The position numbers and the translations under genes are program-made. The notes under the pieces were generated by a model. The model was not told where the DNA came from, searched no databases, and was given only the letters and a program-made list of their open reading frames with translations. Positions 1-10,359 of a DNA stretch of 64,000 nucleotides are shown in pieces. Within the stretch, counting starts at the first letter, position 1. Each line of letters opens with the position of its first letter. This stretch comes from Lepidodermella squamata (taxonomy: Eukaryota; Gastrotricha), in contig JBLDXI010000011.1 in the NCBI GenBank assembly GCA_047495785.1, forward strand, positions 496,001 through 560,000. The letters are read 5' to 3'.

Positions 1-200
1 TTCAAGTAAAATTCAGGCAAAAAATCTGAAAGAAAGCTGAAAGATGAGATTGAATGAGAATTGCATGCAAGCTTTAAACAGATATCATAAGAGCTTGATT
101 AGAGTAGCTAAGCTATTTTTCGAAACTCACCTTTTTCGAAAACCAACAATTTTAATAAATTTTCAAATTTAAGGTTTTTTCAAAAATGTTGAAAACTGAC

Positions 201-1449
201 CCTCGGGCTCGTTCGGAAAGAAGATTGGGACGAGGGTGTCCTTGGAAGACGACATGACTTCGATGGTGCAGGCTTGGATCGGATCAGCTGGGAGTGAGGT
301 TCCTTGTCCTTTTTCTTGGCCTCGCCCGACGACTTGCACAGATGGTTCTGGTACAGCTTCTCGACGAACGACTTGTCGGAACCTAACAGGAATTTTAAAA
401 ATTAGAAATTAATTTGGGAAAATTAAATTCGACTTCAAAACAAAGTTTTCGCAAAACGAGAAAGCAACTCGAGTTCCTCAAATCTATTGTCTCCAAAACC
501 TCCGTGGAAATAAAATTTGAAATTCGATTATTTGAAAAAATTGAAACATTTTACATTTAAAAAAAAAATTTCAACGGGATTTCAGTTTTAACACGAGTTA
601 CGATTCTCTGTAGCCAGTTGAATTTTAACTGAATTTTGGTTAATTTTCGGATCAGATCAGTTGATTTAATTTTCAAAATTCGAATTAAAATTTTATAAAA
701 GCCTTAAGAAGTCTGGCTTTTAGCCAACGGGGAGATTTTACCAGGCACCCTATTTTGATATTTTGACAAGTCAGCGAGAATTTTGAAATTTTCACATTTG
801 AAAAAATTGAAATAGTAATTTTTCAATTATTGATGATTCAAAATTCCGATTTCTTTTAGGTTCATGAGCCCTAATGAACCAAGTAAGTTGTTTCAAATAG
901 GACCAACTTCTAACTTTCGAAGCTCAAATCGAATGAAGCCGCCCATTGCTCGAGTGAGTTAATTCAGATTATTTCAAAAATTCAAGTTAAATTTCCTCGC
1001 CACTGTTTCAGATTCGAATACCGTGAGAACTTCGATTTACCCATGGGTACTCATAAAAAAGGAAACCTTCCTGAAACCGTATCGGAACCAATGAAATGAA
1101 GGTCAATGAGACACCTTTTCGTTTCGATTCCTTATCCTTTGATTCATCGAGTCCCCAAAAAGTTGTTAAGCTGCTCAAATACTCGAAATTTCGTTCAAAC
1201 AAGCGAAAATTTTTGAATTGTTTTCCAGTTTTTCAATGCCCAAATTTCCCCAAGTTGGAATTCATTTTCTCCCAATATTTTTTCATTTTTTTAATTAAAA
1301 ATTTCAAGGCTAATGGTAAACTGACCTGCGACTTGTTGACCCACTCGTTGCCGACCTTGATCTTGGGCTTGATCGAAGTACTTGATCGAACCGGCGGCGT
1401 TGATGCTCGTCCTTGAACTGCTTGAACTTCATATCAGTGAAGCCGATCA
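201..1449 (-). pseudogene. Two exon-like coding fragments of an unrecognised gene
   Basis: Two GC-rich blocks read on the minus strand, each with splice-like borders. Block 1 (1449-1326) follows a TTGAACAG acceptor and ends at a GTCAGT donor; it encodes a Lys/Phe-rich start (GFTDMKFKQFKDE) and in another frame KVGNEWVNKSQ. Block 2 (382-201) follows TGTTAG and also ends at GTCAGT; it encodes SDKSFVEKLYQNHLC and, in a shifted frame, ADPIQACTIEVMSS and IFFPNEPEG. In each block the sensible peptide changes frame inside the exon, so I read them as a decaying copy of a gene. I do not recognise the family. The composition is like real exons in this window and unlike the surrounding AT-rich sequence. 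It could alternatively be a live gene with small sequencing errors. Confidence 0.35.
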
Positions 1450-2340
1450 CTGTTCAACGCAAATAGTGGAAAATTTAAAATATTTTCAAAAACGTGTCAA
1501 TTTTCAAAAACTCGAAAAACGTGTATAAATCCCAAATTGAAAAACAGCCTCGAAATCAGCTCGACGAGCAGAAGGCGTTAGGCTATTACAATTTCAAAAC
1601 ATTCGTTAATTTCCGAGATAAATGAGAAACAGAGTCACATCTCCTAGCCAGAAAAATGCAAGAAATCACGAGAAAACTAATCAAGCATGTCACTTGTCAA
1701 AGGGATGTAAGAAGTCAGGAGAAATTTGGTCCAACCGGGTGAAATTTCGAAATTTGTTCAACCAGTTAGCATCGGGGTTTTCCGGGTTTTCTCCGGCAAA
1801 TTTTTTCAATTTTTTGGTGAAATCGCGGATAACGAATGGAATACTCTCCATGTAGGTTCAATGCCGAAAAATTCGTCGAAAATATATATGAAAAATATAA
1901 AAAAAGTTGCGCAAATTCTTGGTAAATCGCGTAGAATTTCTGCGTAATTTCTTCAAGTGAAAGAAAAATCGAAGAATATGCATTTTTGGGCTTTTTTGGG
2001 TCGATTGATTTCAAAAGCTGGGCCTTCAAAACCGCCGCTTAATTAGAGACCGAGCGATGTGCCATTGAATTTATCAAAAAACGTCAATCTCGATTTTTGT
2101 CATTTTTTTACTATTTGTGTCGTACCATACTAGTAAATATGCACATTATATACTTCGGAAATATTTTTTACCAGTTTTTCTACAACTTTTTTAATAAAAT
2201 TTAATAAATTTTCGGCTTAACTAGGAATTATAGGAAAAATAATTGATAATTGGGTGATATTGATAGATAGATGTTGAGATGCCAGAATTAGACAAAAAAT
2301 TCCCATCCTAACGTGATTTGCGCAAAAATCCATGATAAAC
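450..2340. other. AT-rich spacer with a diverged dispersed repeat
   Basis: Apart from the exon-like block at 1326-1449 I see no gene. The stretch about 1610-1830 is a diverged copy of about 8280-8424 plus 9275-9340 (shared GAGTCACATCTC, CACGAGAA, GGTCCAACCGGG, CATCGGGGTTTTCC). It preserves the unoccupied version of the site that holds an inverted-repeat element at 8425-9274. Confidence 0.5.
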
Positions 2341-3924
2341 TTATTTATTGAGAAGTATAGGTGAAAGATAAAAATTCATCTCGCAATAAAATCTCGAAAT
2401 TTCAGAAAAATGAGCAACCATTCAGAATTGAGAAATGAGCAACAGGTAGAAATAAAAAATAAGAAAGAGAATAATTCGTCAAATTAGTCGAGTCCATATC
2501 TCTACATTTTCCGTTTTTTTCTGCCATCATTTTTCGCGCTTGATTGGACGCCAAGAAAACGCCGGGTTACAACCCTGAAAAATAATGTGTATAAAAATCC
2601 AAAAAGAACTAAGTGAAATTGGACTAACAGGGTCAATGACACGGCCAACCAGGAGACTTTGAGCGAGCCTACAGAGAAATTAAAAAATACACAAATTTTT
2701 AGTTATCGAAGTATTCAAATAATTTAATCACGCATCGAAAATAATATAATTTAAATAGTTACTGATAAAACTGTAGCCTGCGATTTACTCATCTCTTTAC
2801 TCCCTTACTGTCTGAATGCAGTACGATATTCTTTGAGCCAATAGATTGGATGGCTCAAAATTCAACAAAATAACGAAAATAAATCACGAATTATATGAAT
2901 TTTCTCAGAAAATTGTAGTTGAATTATTTATTACTTCTGAATGTTTTGAAGAGCGGACATCAGAAAAATCGAGAACTACTAGAATTCACGTGTTTGAGAT
3001 CAAATGTCTAATTAGGTACACCATATTGTTCCAACCATATGTCGTACGGACCCTCAACAGTTTTGCATAGGAAATAGAATCTATAAAATATGGAACAAAA
3101 TACCTGAAACCGTTATCAACACGCGCTCTATTTCTGTGTTTAAAAAATATATTTTACGTAATTTCTTGAATGATTTTACTAAACACTGTGTTTCGACGGT
3201 TAGACGCCTGTAATCTGTACTCTGGATATATATATTATATATATATATATCAGTTTCAATTAATACAAATAAATTGGTTAGACGTCTATTTATTTGTTTT
3301 TTTCTTATTATTACCCGATTTTCAGTCACGGCGTGTCTACCTCACACTTTTCCTCTTTTGATCACGATCTTCGGTGTGTTTCAAAGTAGGATTCCTGAAA
3401 GAACGAGGGCCGGTTAGTAGGTAAAATCCACCCCAGGTGTATAATAGGTTTAAAATAATTTTAACAATCAAGAAATGACTGCAATTTGGCATAGAATTGC
3501 GCATCCGGGTGCGGCGAAATGCTCAGGTAATGGGTAAAAAATTCGTTAAAGTTGATACTATTTGACGATAAAACCGGTCACATGACTGAAAACTCATCGA
3601 ATTTATAAGCGTTTTCCTGCGGCAAAAAATTGATCAATTTCAGCATGCTTTGAGGTAAAAAGTAATATGGAGCTGATTTTAATACGAATTCTGTATTTAA
3701 AAAATAATTGGTTTCAAGGTCAAATGACTCTGAAAACCTCAAACTTCAGTGAAAAACCTGCAATTTTTTCAATTAGGTTATTTCTCTTTTTGACCCAAAG
3801 CAGACCTGACTTCCTGATTTTTTCTTACAGTATAAGATTCTTCTCGTTGAGACGCTCATTTTGACCTAAACATTTTTTAGGAACTCGGGTCTGCTATAAT
3901 AGCTCAAGGTGTCGAAAAGGTAGG

Positions 3925-4105
3925 ACGTCAAAACAGCGAATGCGCAGAACAGCGAAACCGACATAACAGCGAAAGCGACGAAACAGCGAAAAATCCTCCC
4001 CAAAATGCTGTGTAATGTGCGATATTAAAATCGCTGTTATGTCGCAAATTAGATTTTTCGCTGTTTTGTCGCGTTCGCTGTTTCGGTTATTCGCTGTTAT
4101 GGCGG
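3925..4105. repeat. Foldback repeat built of AACAGCGAA sub-repeats
   Basis: The left arm (about 3932-3995) holds four spaced copies of AACAGCGAA. The right arm (about 4029-4105) holds their reverse complements (TTCGCTGTT). The two arms could form one imperfect hairpin of about 180 bp. No coding sense is visible. It resembles a small foldback or MITE-type element. Confidence 0.6.
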
Positions 4106-4907
4106 TCTGCCGTCGAAAAATGCACTTTTTATCGCATTTTAGCATTTATATGGTCACTTTTGATGAATTTTTTCACCTGTCCAAATAGCCCTGACCAAAC
4201 TATCGCCCACATATTCATACGCAGCACATCCCGGGCTTCCTAGCAATATTAGTTTTATCAACTTTGCTCCGTAGGCCGACGTTAGCCTATAACCGACCAT
4301 CGTCCTTTGCAGCCAAAATTGAGTATGCTGTTTAGGTCAAGAATAAGTGAAGCTTTTACGCAGATTCATGGAAACTTCGAGCAAATTTGAATGTCTGCCT
4401 TTCTCGACTTTGAGCAACGCTGGCTCCTCAACGGTGAGGAATCGGCTCATGAGATTTTGCGAGCTTACTCGAATGGGTTCTCACTGTCCATGGTCGAAAT
4501 TTGAGCCAGGAGAACCTAATGTTTATGGAGTGACAAGCGTTTGACAAAAGTGGCACTTTTTATGCAGATTTAATTCAAGTCACCTTATCTTAAAAGGAAG
4601 ATCATTGATCTCAAAATTTCGCGAAATTCAACCTTTCACTTGTTAGGTAATACTTTAGACGCAAACATTTGTTAGAATCAACTTTCAATCAAGATTTTGT
4701 TAATCATGTTGTCCATCATAGAGAAGGCTCACAAATCCACTGCACATGTCTTTCCCATGGTATGTGATCATCGCATCACGGAGTAAAACATACATCAAAA
4801 CTAAGGCCATAACCCGCGTTACGGCGATAAGCGACGTTTCCCGGCGAGAGAAGCCCGCAGCAGGCTGTGTAAGAGTCAGCGCTGTAGGTATTCGCCGGCT
4901 TGGTGGC

Positions 4908-5725
4908 CTAGAAGCGAAAGGAGACGATAGGATTCAACAAACAATTCAGAGTATAAGCTACCCGGGTGGAGGTGACGGCAGTCGACGAGATTGAAGCTGC
5001 GCTATATGGAAAGCGGAAACATAATGATGCAGGGGATCCATCGGCCACCAGAGCTGCTATTTTGTACGCGTTGTTAGCGTCGAGTTTTCCAATACACGTC
5101 AATACAGGCGGAGAGCCAGGAGCAATCTCGTATAACAGCGAATTCGCTCCCTTCGCGGCATTGCAGCATTCAGTAAAAGAGTTGAAAGTATTTGGCGAGG
5201 CAGAAGATTGCTGAAATGTGTCAAGCAGGTCTTTTAATCGCAGTTTACATCATTTGATGATTCTTACGGCTGTTCCTTCTACGAGAACCGAGTTGCATGC
5301 CCCAGCATTCGCTGTGCAGAATGGGACATTAGTTCTTGAGATCGATGCATCGCCTTGCGTGGAGGTTATTACGCACAAATTGTAGGTTGGCTGAAGGTGG
5401 CAGATGACAGTTCACATTTTGGAATGGAAATGGTTCAACTTACAGGGCTTACGGGGCTCGCGCAAGATTGCCCACCCGGGCATTGCGTGGCCGCCTTATC
5501 GATGCAATTTTTCGCTGAAACATCGCAAACATTGACCGTAGGCGTGCAGCTTTTCGTTGCGGTGTCACAAGTGTTTGAAGTGGTGTAGCAGGCCTGGCCA
5601 TTCGGGCAGGTTCCAGGCGAATCCGTGACTGCTGCTGACCTCGGGCATGGCGTTGTGCTCGTTGCAGGGCAGGCAGTGGCAGTGGCGAAAACAGCGGCAA
5701 GAAGGGCGAACAACAAAGTTTCCAT
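4908..5725 (-). CDS. Secreted cysteine-rich protein, copy A
   Basis: Three exons: 5725-5453, 5390-5268 and 5210-4908 (273, 123, 303 nt; all junctions phase 0, GT-AG), giving 232 aa. Residues 1-18 form a signal peptide (METLLFALLAAVFATATA). The mature part of exon 1 is Cys/Thr/Ser-rich with CPNGQACYTT, VNVCDVSAKNC and CPGGQSC motifs; exon 2 contains FCTANAGACNSVL; exon 3 has spaced Cys residues (ECCNAA, LTCIG, SLCFRFPY). I do not recognise the family. The protein is probably extracellular with several disulphides. The gene lies on the same strand inside the large penultimate intron of the truncated BRCT duplicate. Copy B at 11983-12817 has the same exon structure and clear but divergent sequence. 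Both frames being open argues that the family is, or was recently, functional. Confidence 0.72.
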
Positions 5726-5787
5726 GATGCGTTGAATTAATTCTGAAGAAACAAGTAACAAGAAAAATGGCGAAAACAGAAAAACCT

Positions 5788-5795
5788 CTTAAATA
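5788..5795 (-). promoter_or_regulatory. TATA-like box of secreted gene A
   Basis: TATTTAAG on the minus strand, 63 bp upstream of the ATG. The same octamer at nearly the same distance precedes copy B (12876-12883) and persists in the gene-less copy at 16216-16223. Confidence 0.5.
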
Positions 5796-5799
5796 CCAT

Positions 5800-6850
5800 C
5801 AGTTTTTTGCCTCCGAGAAGGGCTGACGAAATTGGACTCGCTTTCAGGTGTCGTTGCGTATTGCCAAAACAACGGGACGGCCGCTACACCTGGTCGCATT
5901 CGGAGGAGTCGATGAGAAAATTACAAATTACGTGGATTGCTATGTAGCCCAACTAATGATCGTCAAGCGCGCGCACCGGCGTCAACCAACTTATTTCATG
6001 CATTACGCATCCATGGCCCTACATTAGAGCGCTTAGTTTCTTGTGTAGGAGAAGGGCAATTATTAGAAGCTGGGCTACTAATGAGACAAATACAGCATAA
6101 AATGCTGTACAGAAGTAGAATAACGGAGTTTTGGTGGCTGCCAGGCCGTGTTCGCCGCGCACGCCGAACATTAGCTTGGATATCTTCTCAACGTATCTAA
6201 ATTGTTTGCTTTAGATACGCCACGGCAACGTCAACTTGAACAACCCAGTGTTGAAACTCATCAAATAACAGCCCTAAAAATTCAAATTAATCCTGGATCC
6301 AAAGGTTAGCCTGCCTCGAAAAATCGCAAAGCTGGTTGAAGCCTGGAAAAGCATATCACCTGAAATGATTGGGCAAGCTAAGCTGACTGTGGAATCACCC
6401 TGTGGATGCAGGTCATATCAACGTATGGGCTTGACGAAAGTGACGACGTTCTCACCTCGAATAAGTGCCCGATTTTTTTCGAGTTCGGGAAAATAGTAGC
6501 CATGGCTATTAACCGATAAAATACGATACGCGTCGAACGAGCCAATGTTTTTATCGGATATAGGCTGATGCCGCCGATCAGTTATCGATGGAACTATTAC
6601 ATTGTAATAGGTCATTGAACCGTGGGTGGGCGTATCCGCATTTGTATCGGCAGACTTTCAAAGCAAAATTCAAGAAAAACAGAACTGATGAATCGAATGA
6701 TTCGAACAGAGAACATGCCGAGGAAGAGATATAAATCAGAACTGCTACCATCAACGTGTTTGAGATTCGGTGCTTATTCTCCATAGTAGATAGAGGTTAA
6801 TGATTTTATACTACCTGAATGCTATTTGAACGAATCTAAGGTCAGAGATC
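5800..6850. repeat. Upstream repeat block, copy A
   Basis: This block upstream of the secreted gene recurs at about 12890-13810, again in part at 13860-14340, and at about 16200-16950. On the plus strand it contains a coding-like segment (5937-6200) ending in AWISSQRI followed by a stop; copies B and C keep the same ending but have frame breaks. The product is unrecognised. On the minus strand weak ORFs (6418-6784) recur in the other copies. I interpret it as part of the segmental duplication, perhaps containing a relic of a mobile-element protein. Confidence 0.55.
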
Positions 6851-8424
6851 AATTTGAATAAGCATCTGTGAAAATTTCAAAATTGCTTCTCAAATAACAA
6901 CAAGGCTAAGAAAGGCTCGTGAAATATCATCCGAGTCGATAATGCCAATACCATCACTAGGCGTTATATTACATGTATAAGAATTAAGAATACTAAAATT
7001 TCCACTTCGATCTACCTCAACTCATGTTTTGACGCGACTATTTTCCCTAGTTTCACTCATATTTGCTATTCTTATGTCTTTCTGTTTCCGCTTTGAAAAC
7101 AACGAGTCTTTTGTATTCTTCTGAATAATAATCAAAGAAACCGAAAAATAGCGCATTGTTGCGGGAAGCTCGAGACAAATTATAATTTATCATAGGTCAT
7201 AGGTTATAAATTTATCAACAGTTACAAGCGGCTCCAAACGTTTTTAAAGCAGAGCAGCTTTTTCCCTCTTGAAAAATATTTATTAAATGTAATTATACTT
7301 CATTTTCTATATCAAAATTCAATTTCGAATAAAAAATGATTGAATAAAAAATTGAAATACGAAGTGCCAATTAGTAAATATGTGGTATATTTTACTATTT
7401 TTGTTACAATTCATAAAAAAAATGAGTAAAAACAGCTAACCAATCAGCGGTTGCAAACGTCTTGTTGTGCTTTTCAGCAGCGGCGGCTACGTGAGAAGCG
7501 GCACTCGGCTGGCAGTGTTTCGTCAGCACCACGTAGCTGGCCTCCTGCACTCGGCTCTCCTCGGCCGCGTCCAGGCTGCCCTCGGCTGAGACGCACGTCG
7601 TCGTGGCTCCGGCGGCCGACAGCACTTTCGCAAGTCGAGCGGCTTCCATCGGCAGGCCGACTACAACCAACTTCCGCACGTCGAAAATCTAAAAATAAGA
7701 GAGAAAAGATATTATCATGAAATTTGCTGAGAAATCACGATTTACATAGAAATTTCCGGAAAAGAAAATAATAGAGCTAACCCACAATTTATGTCCATGA
7801 AAAAAAACAGGGATCAACCATTAGACGCATTTAAATAGAGAAGCCTACTTATTCAGAAAAGGGGCCAGATTTACTCAATTTTAACAGCAAAATTAGCTCC
7901 AGGTCCAACTTTTCAGGTCTAATCACCTTTTTCTCGAAGAGATAGCTACAAAAAGTGCAAACCAAATCGAAACAATATTTAAAGCTTTGGTTTCCAATAA
8001 CTTTTTACATTCCTTTCGTCAATAATCGGGATTTCAAGGGCTTCTAAACGAGGGTGGGCTTATATTTCGGTAACTACGGTAATCGGAACACCGCCGTACT
8101 ATTCCTACTTTTCGAATGAAAAGAATTAGGGGCAGTGATCGTACATTTATAATTTTGCTATTTGCCATTTTCGTCATTTTTTAAATTAGGGATAAATTAT
8201 TTCATTCGGTTATTCGAAGGGGCTACATTTTTTGTAAATTATTACAGGTGTCCCATAGGTGACGCAAACACAGAAAATACACGGAAATGGGATCAGAAAC
8301 CGTAAAATGAGAGAAGAAGTCACATCTCATGGCCTGAAAAATGACAGAAAAATTCGAAAAATCACGAGAATAGTCGCTTTTTACTGGCATTAAAAAAAGT
8401 CCGGAGAAATATGGTCCAACCAGG

Positions 8425-9274
8425 CAGGGCCGGATTAACATTCGGCTGGCCTCCGGGCACTTTCTGTTTGTCGGCCTTACTCTCTATGTTTTTCGGCAAA
8501 ATCTAAGCTTTTTCATAGATAAACACAGGATCAATCCCTCAATCTCCAGATTATTCTCATCTGGAAAAGAAAAAGAATTGATGATTTGAAGCGAAAATTC
8601 CTTTCCAACGTATTTTCATTTTGCTTTAGTATTTTTTACTACGAGCAATCGATTCCCACATGCGTATGGCAAAATTTTGCCATTAAGAAATTGAATTTCT
8701 CTATGGCTGAATCAAATTCTGGGACCCCTCTCTTAATTACTCTCTAGGACTCTAGAACTCACTCGAGGTTCCAGATCGGGAGGAAATTTTATTTCTCCAT
8801 GGCTAGCCATAGAGTATTCCCTTATTCATACGTACTTCGAAAAATTCTTTCCATCTTCCAAAAAAATTGGCGAAATTTCAGAATATTGTCTTCTTACTCT
8901 GAGCTAAATTTTCTAAAATATTCCTGATCAAATCGGAAATTGAGGAAGAAGATTTAATTATTATCAATTGTTATTCAAACCACTTAACCAATTTGTGCTC
9001 ATTCAAAAAATCGAGTAGAAATAGCGACAGATGGAATTGGTTATAGCAATTTGATTATATGATTGATAATATGGAACAATTGTCAAGAAAATGAACAAAA
9101 AGAATGCTGGTCCGACTGATTGGAAAGGTTGCAGAGCTTAACGACCGAATGAAGGCCCAAAAGAGTCAGAAAAGTTTTTAGCAATACCGAACCTTTCACC
9201 ATTTACTGGGGATCCCTTTTGACTGGCGGCCCCTGGACACGTGACATTTGTGCCCATGCGTTAATACGGCCCTG
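8425..9274. mobile_element. Non-autonomous hAT-type element (850 bp)
   Basis: The ends are inverted repeats: CAGGGCCGGATTAAC at the left and GTTAATACGGCCCTG at the right. The flanks are 8-bp near-identical direct repeats (CAACCAGG at 8417-8424, CAACCGGG at 9275-9282). CAGGG termini and an 8-bp duplication are hallmarks of the hAT superfamily. No ORF resembling a transposase is present. A related unoccupied site exists near 1731-1742. Confidence 0.75.
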
Positions 9275-10359
9275 CAACCGGGTTAAATACCGAAAACTAC
9301 CGAACAAGTTACCATCGGGGTTTTCCTCCCGTAAGTTTTTTTCGGTTAAAAGTTCAAATATTCTAAAATTATATTTTAAAGTAGTTTAAAGTAGTAGTAC
9401 ATAATTTTTAAAAGTGAACTTAGATATTTCGCGAATTGTCGGGTTTTCCAGGTTATGGTTAGGGTAAGGTTTATATTCAACGTTAGTGATGCCCTTCCTC
9501 CTTTCAAGTTAAACAAAATGGCAAATTTCGATTAAATGAAAATAATTCCAGATGAAATCGCTGATTTATCGATTTTAGAACATAAAAAAATGTATATAAT
9601 TTTCGAAGAGAAAAGGTAAAAGTGAAGACACGATTTAAAAAATATTCTGCTAAAAATGTTTCCTCACTAAAACTTGAAATATCATCAACATCCGCTATCC
9701 CCAAATTTCGGACTATCGTTTCAAATGAAAATCGATCAAATATTTTTTCATTTTAAATTCAATTCCTAATTTTGAAACAGGTAGAAATCGTAAATATTTG
9801 AACTGACAACTGGCCATGCGACGGCGGTGTTGCAGCAGCTGCGAGCCAAACAAGTCTTTCCCAGCCGGCAGCACGTACTCGGAGTGGTCGAGGATGCGGC
9901 CGCTCGCCGCGCACTCGAGCACCCAGGCCGGGGCGATGCAGCGCGTGCCGTAGGCGACTCCGAACAGGAACTCGACGCTTTCGTTCGGGGCGACGGCGAC
10001 GTGAACGACAGGCCGGCTGGTTGATGCGTCGAGCGACGCGATGTCCATGCCGCCGCGGTAGGAAAACTACTAGTCATTTATCTCCGAAAAATATTTTTTT
10101 TTAACATTGCTAGAATAGAAGGAAGCGTATGACTCGCGAGTTTTTGCAGGCTAAAATTATGTATTGAAAATATGGGCGAAAGATAGAAATTCATCTCGCA
10201 ATAAAATCTCGAAATTCCAGAAGAATGAGCAACAATTCCAATCGAGAAATGAGCAATCGAGAGATAGAAAATACGATTTAGAAAATAGGAAACAAAGTAG
10301 ATTTCGTCAAATTTGTTATCGAGTCCATATCTCAGAATTTTTCGCTTTTTCTTCTGCCA

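Larger units (their letters stand above)
2527..10048 (-). pseudogene. 5'-truncated duplicate of a 53BP1/HSR-9-like tandem-BRCT gene
   Basis: Four exons match the intact copy: 10048-9815 (end of BRCT1, LLxAGK-type EYVLPAGKDL), 7688-7441 (BRCT2, starting IFDVRKLVVVGL), 2668-2629 and 2574-2527 (C-terminal helix and tail ending RPIKREK, stop). The last three keep exact exon lengths (248, 40, 48 nt) and phases. The first exon is damaged. Its 5' part is missing upstream of 10059, it carries compensating small deletions (net 27 bp, leaving a scrambled but open segment), and the donor that reads GTCAGT in the intact copy is GCCAGT here. Upstream of it the sequence runs directly into unit 2, so no N-terminal exons are available. 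I infer a pseudogene, or at most a 3' fragment driven by another promoter. Confidence 0.7.
2340..10060 (-). repeat. Segmental duplication unit 1
   Basis: Collinear with unit 2 (about 10160-25032). Matching landmarks in order are: a CATCTCGCAATAAAATCTCGAAATT block (2370/10190), the two last BRCT-gene exons, the GAATGTTTTGAAGAGCGG block (2939/10613), the secreted Cys-rich gene (4908-5725/11983-12817), a block with CATCCGAGTCGA and ACCATCACTAGGCGT (6928/14685), a GGAAAAATAGCGCA block (7145/17770), and two BRCT exons (7441-7688/22490-22737 and 9815-10048/24649-25032). Unit 2 is longer mainly because of transposon insertions. Homology at the left end of unit 1 starts near 2340 and at the right end stops near 10059. 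Confidence 0.8.

Noticed and set aside
3220-3252. AT dinucleotide run
   Set aside because: Ordinary microsatellite, not worth a separate functional claim.
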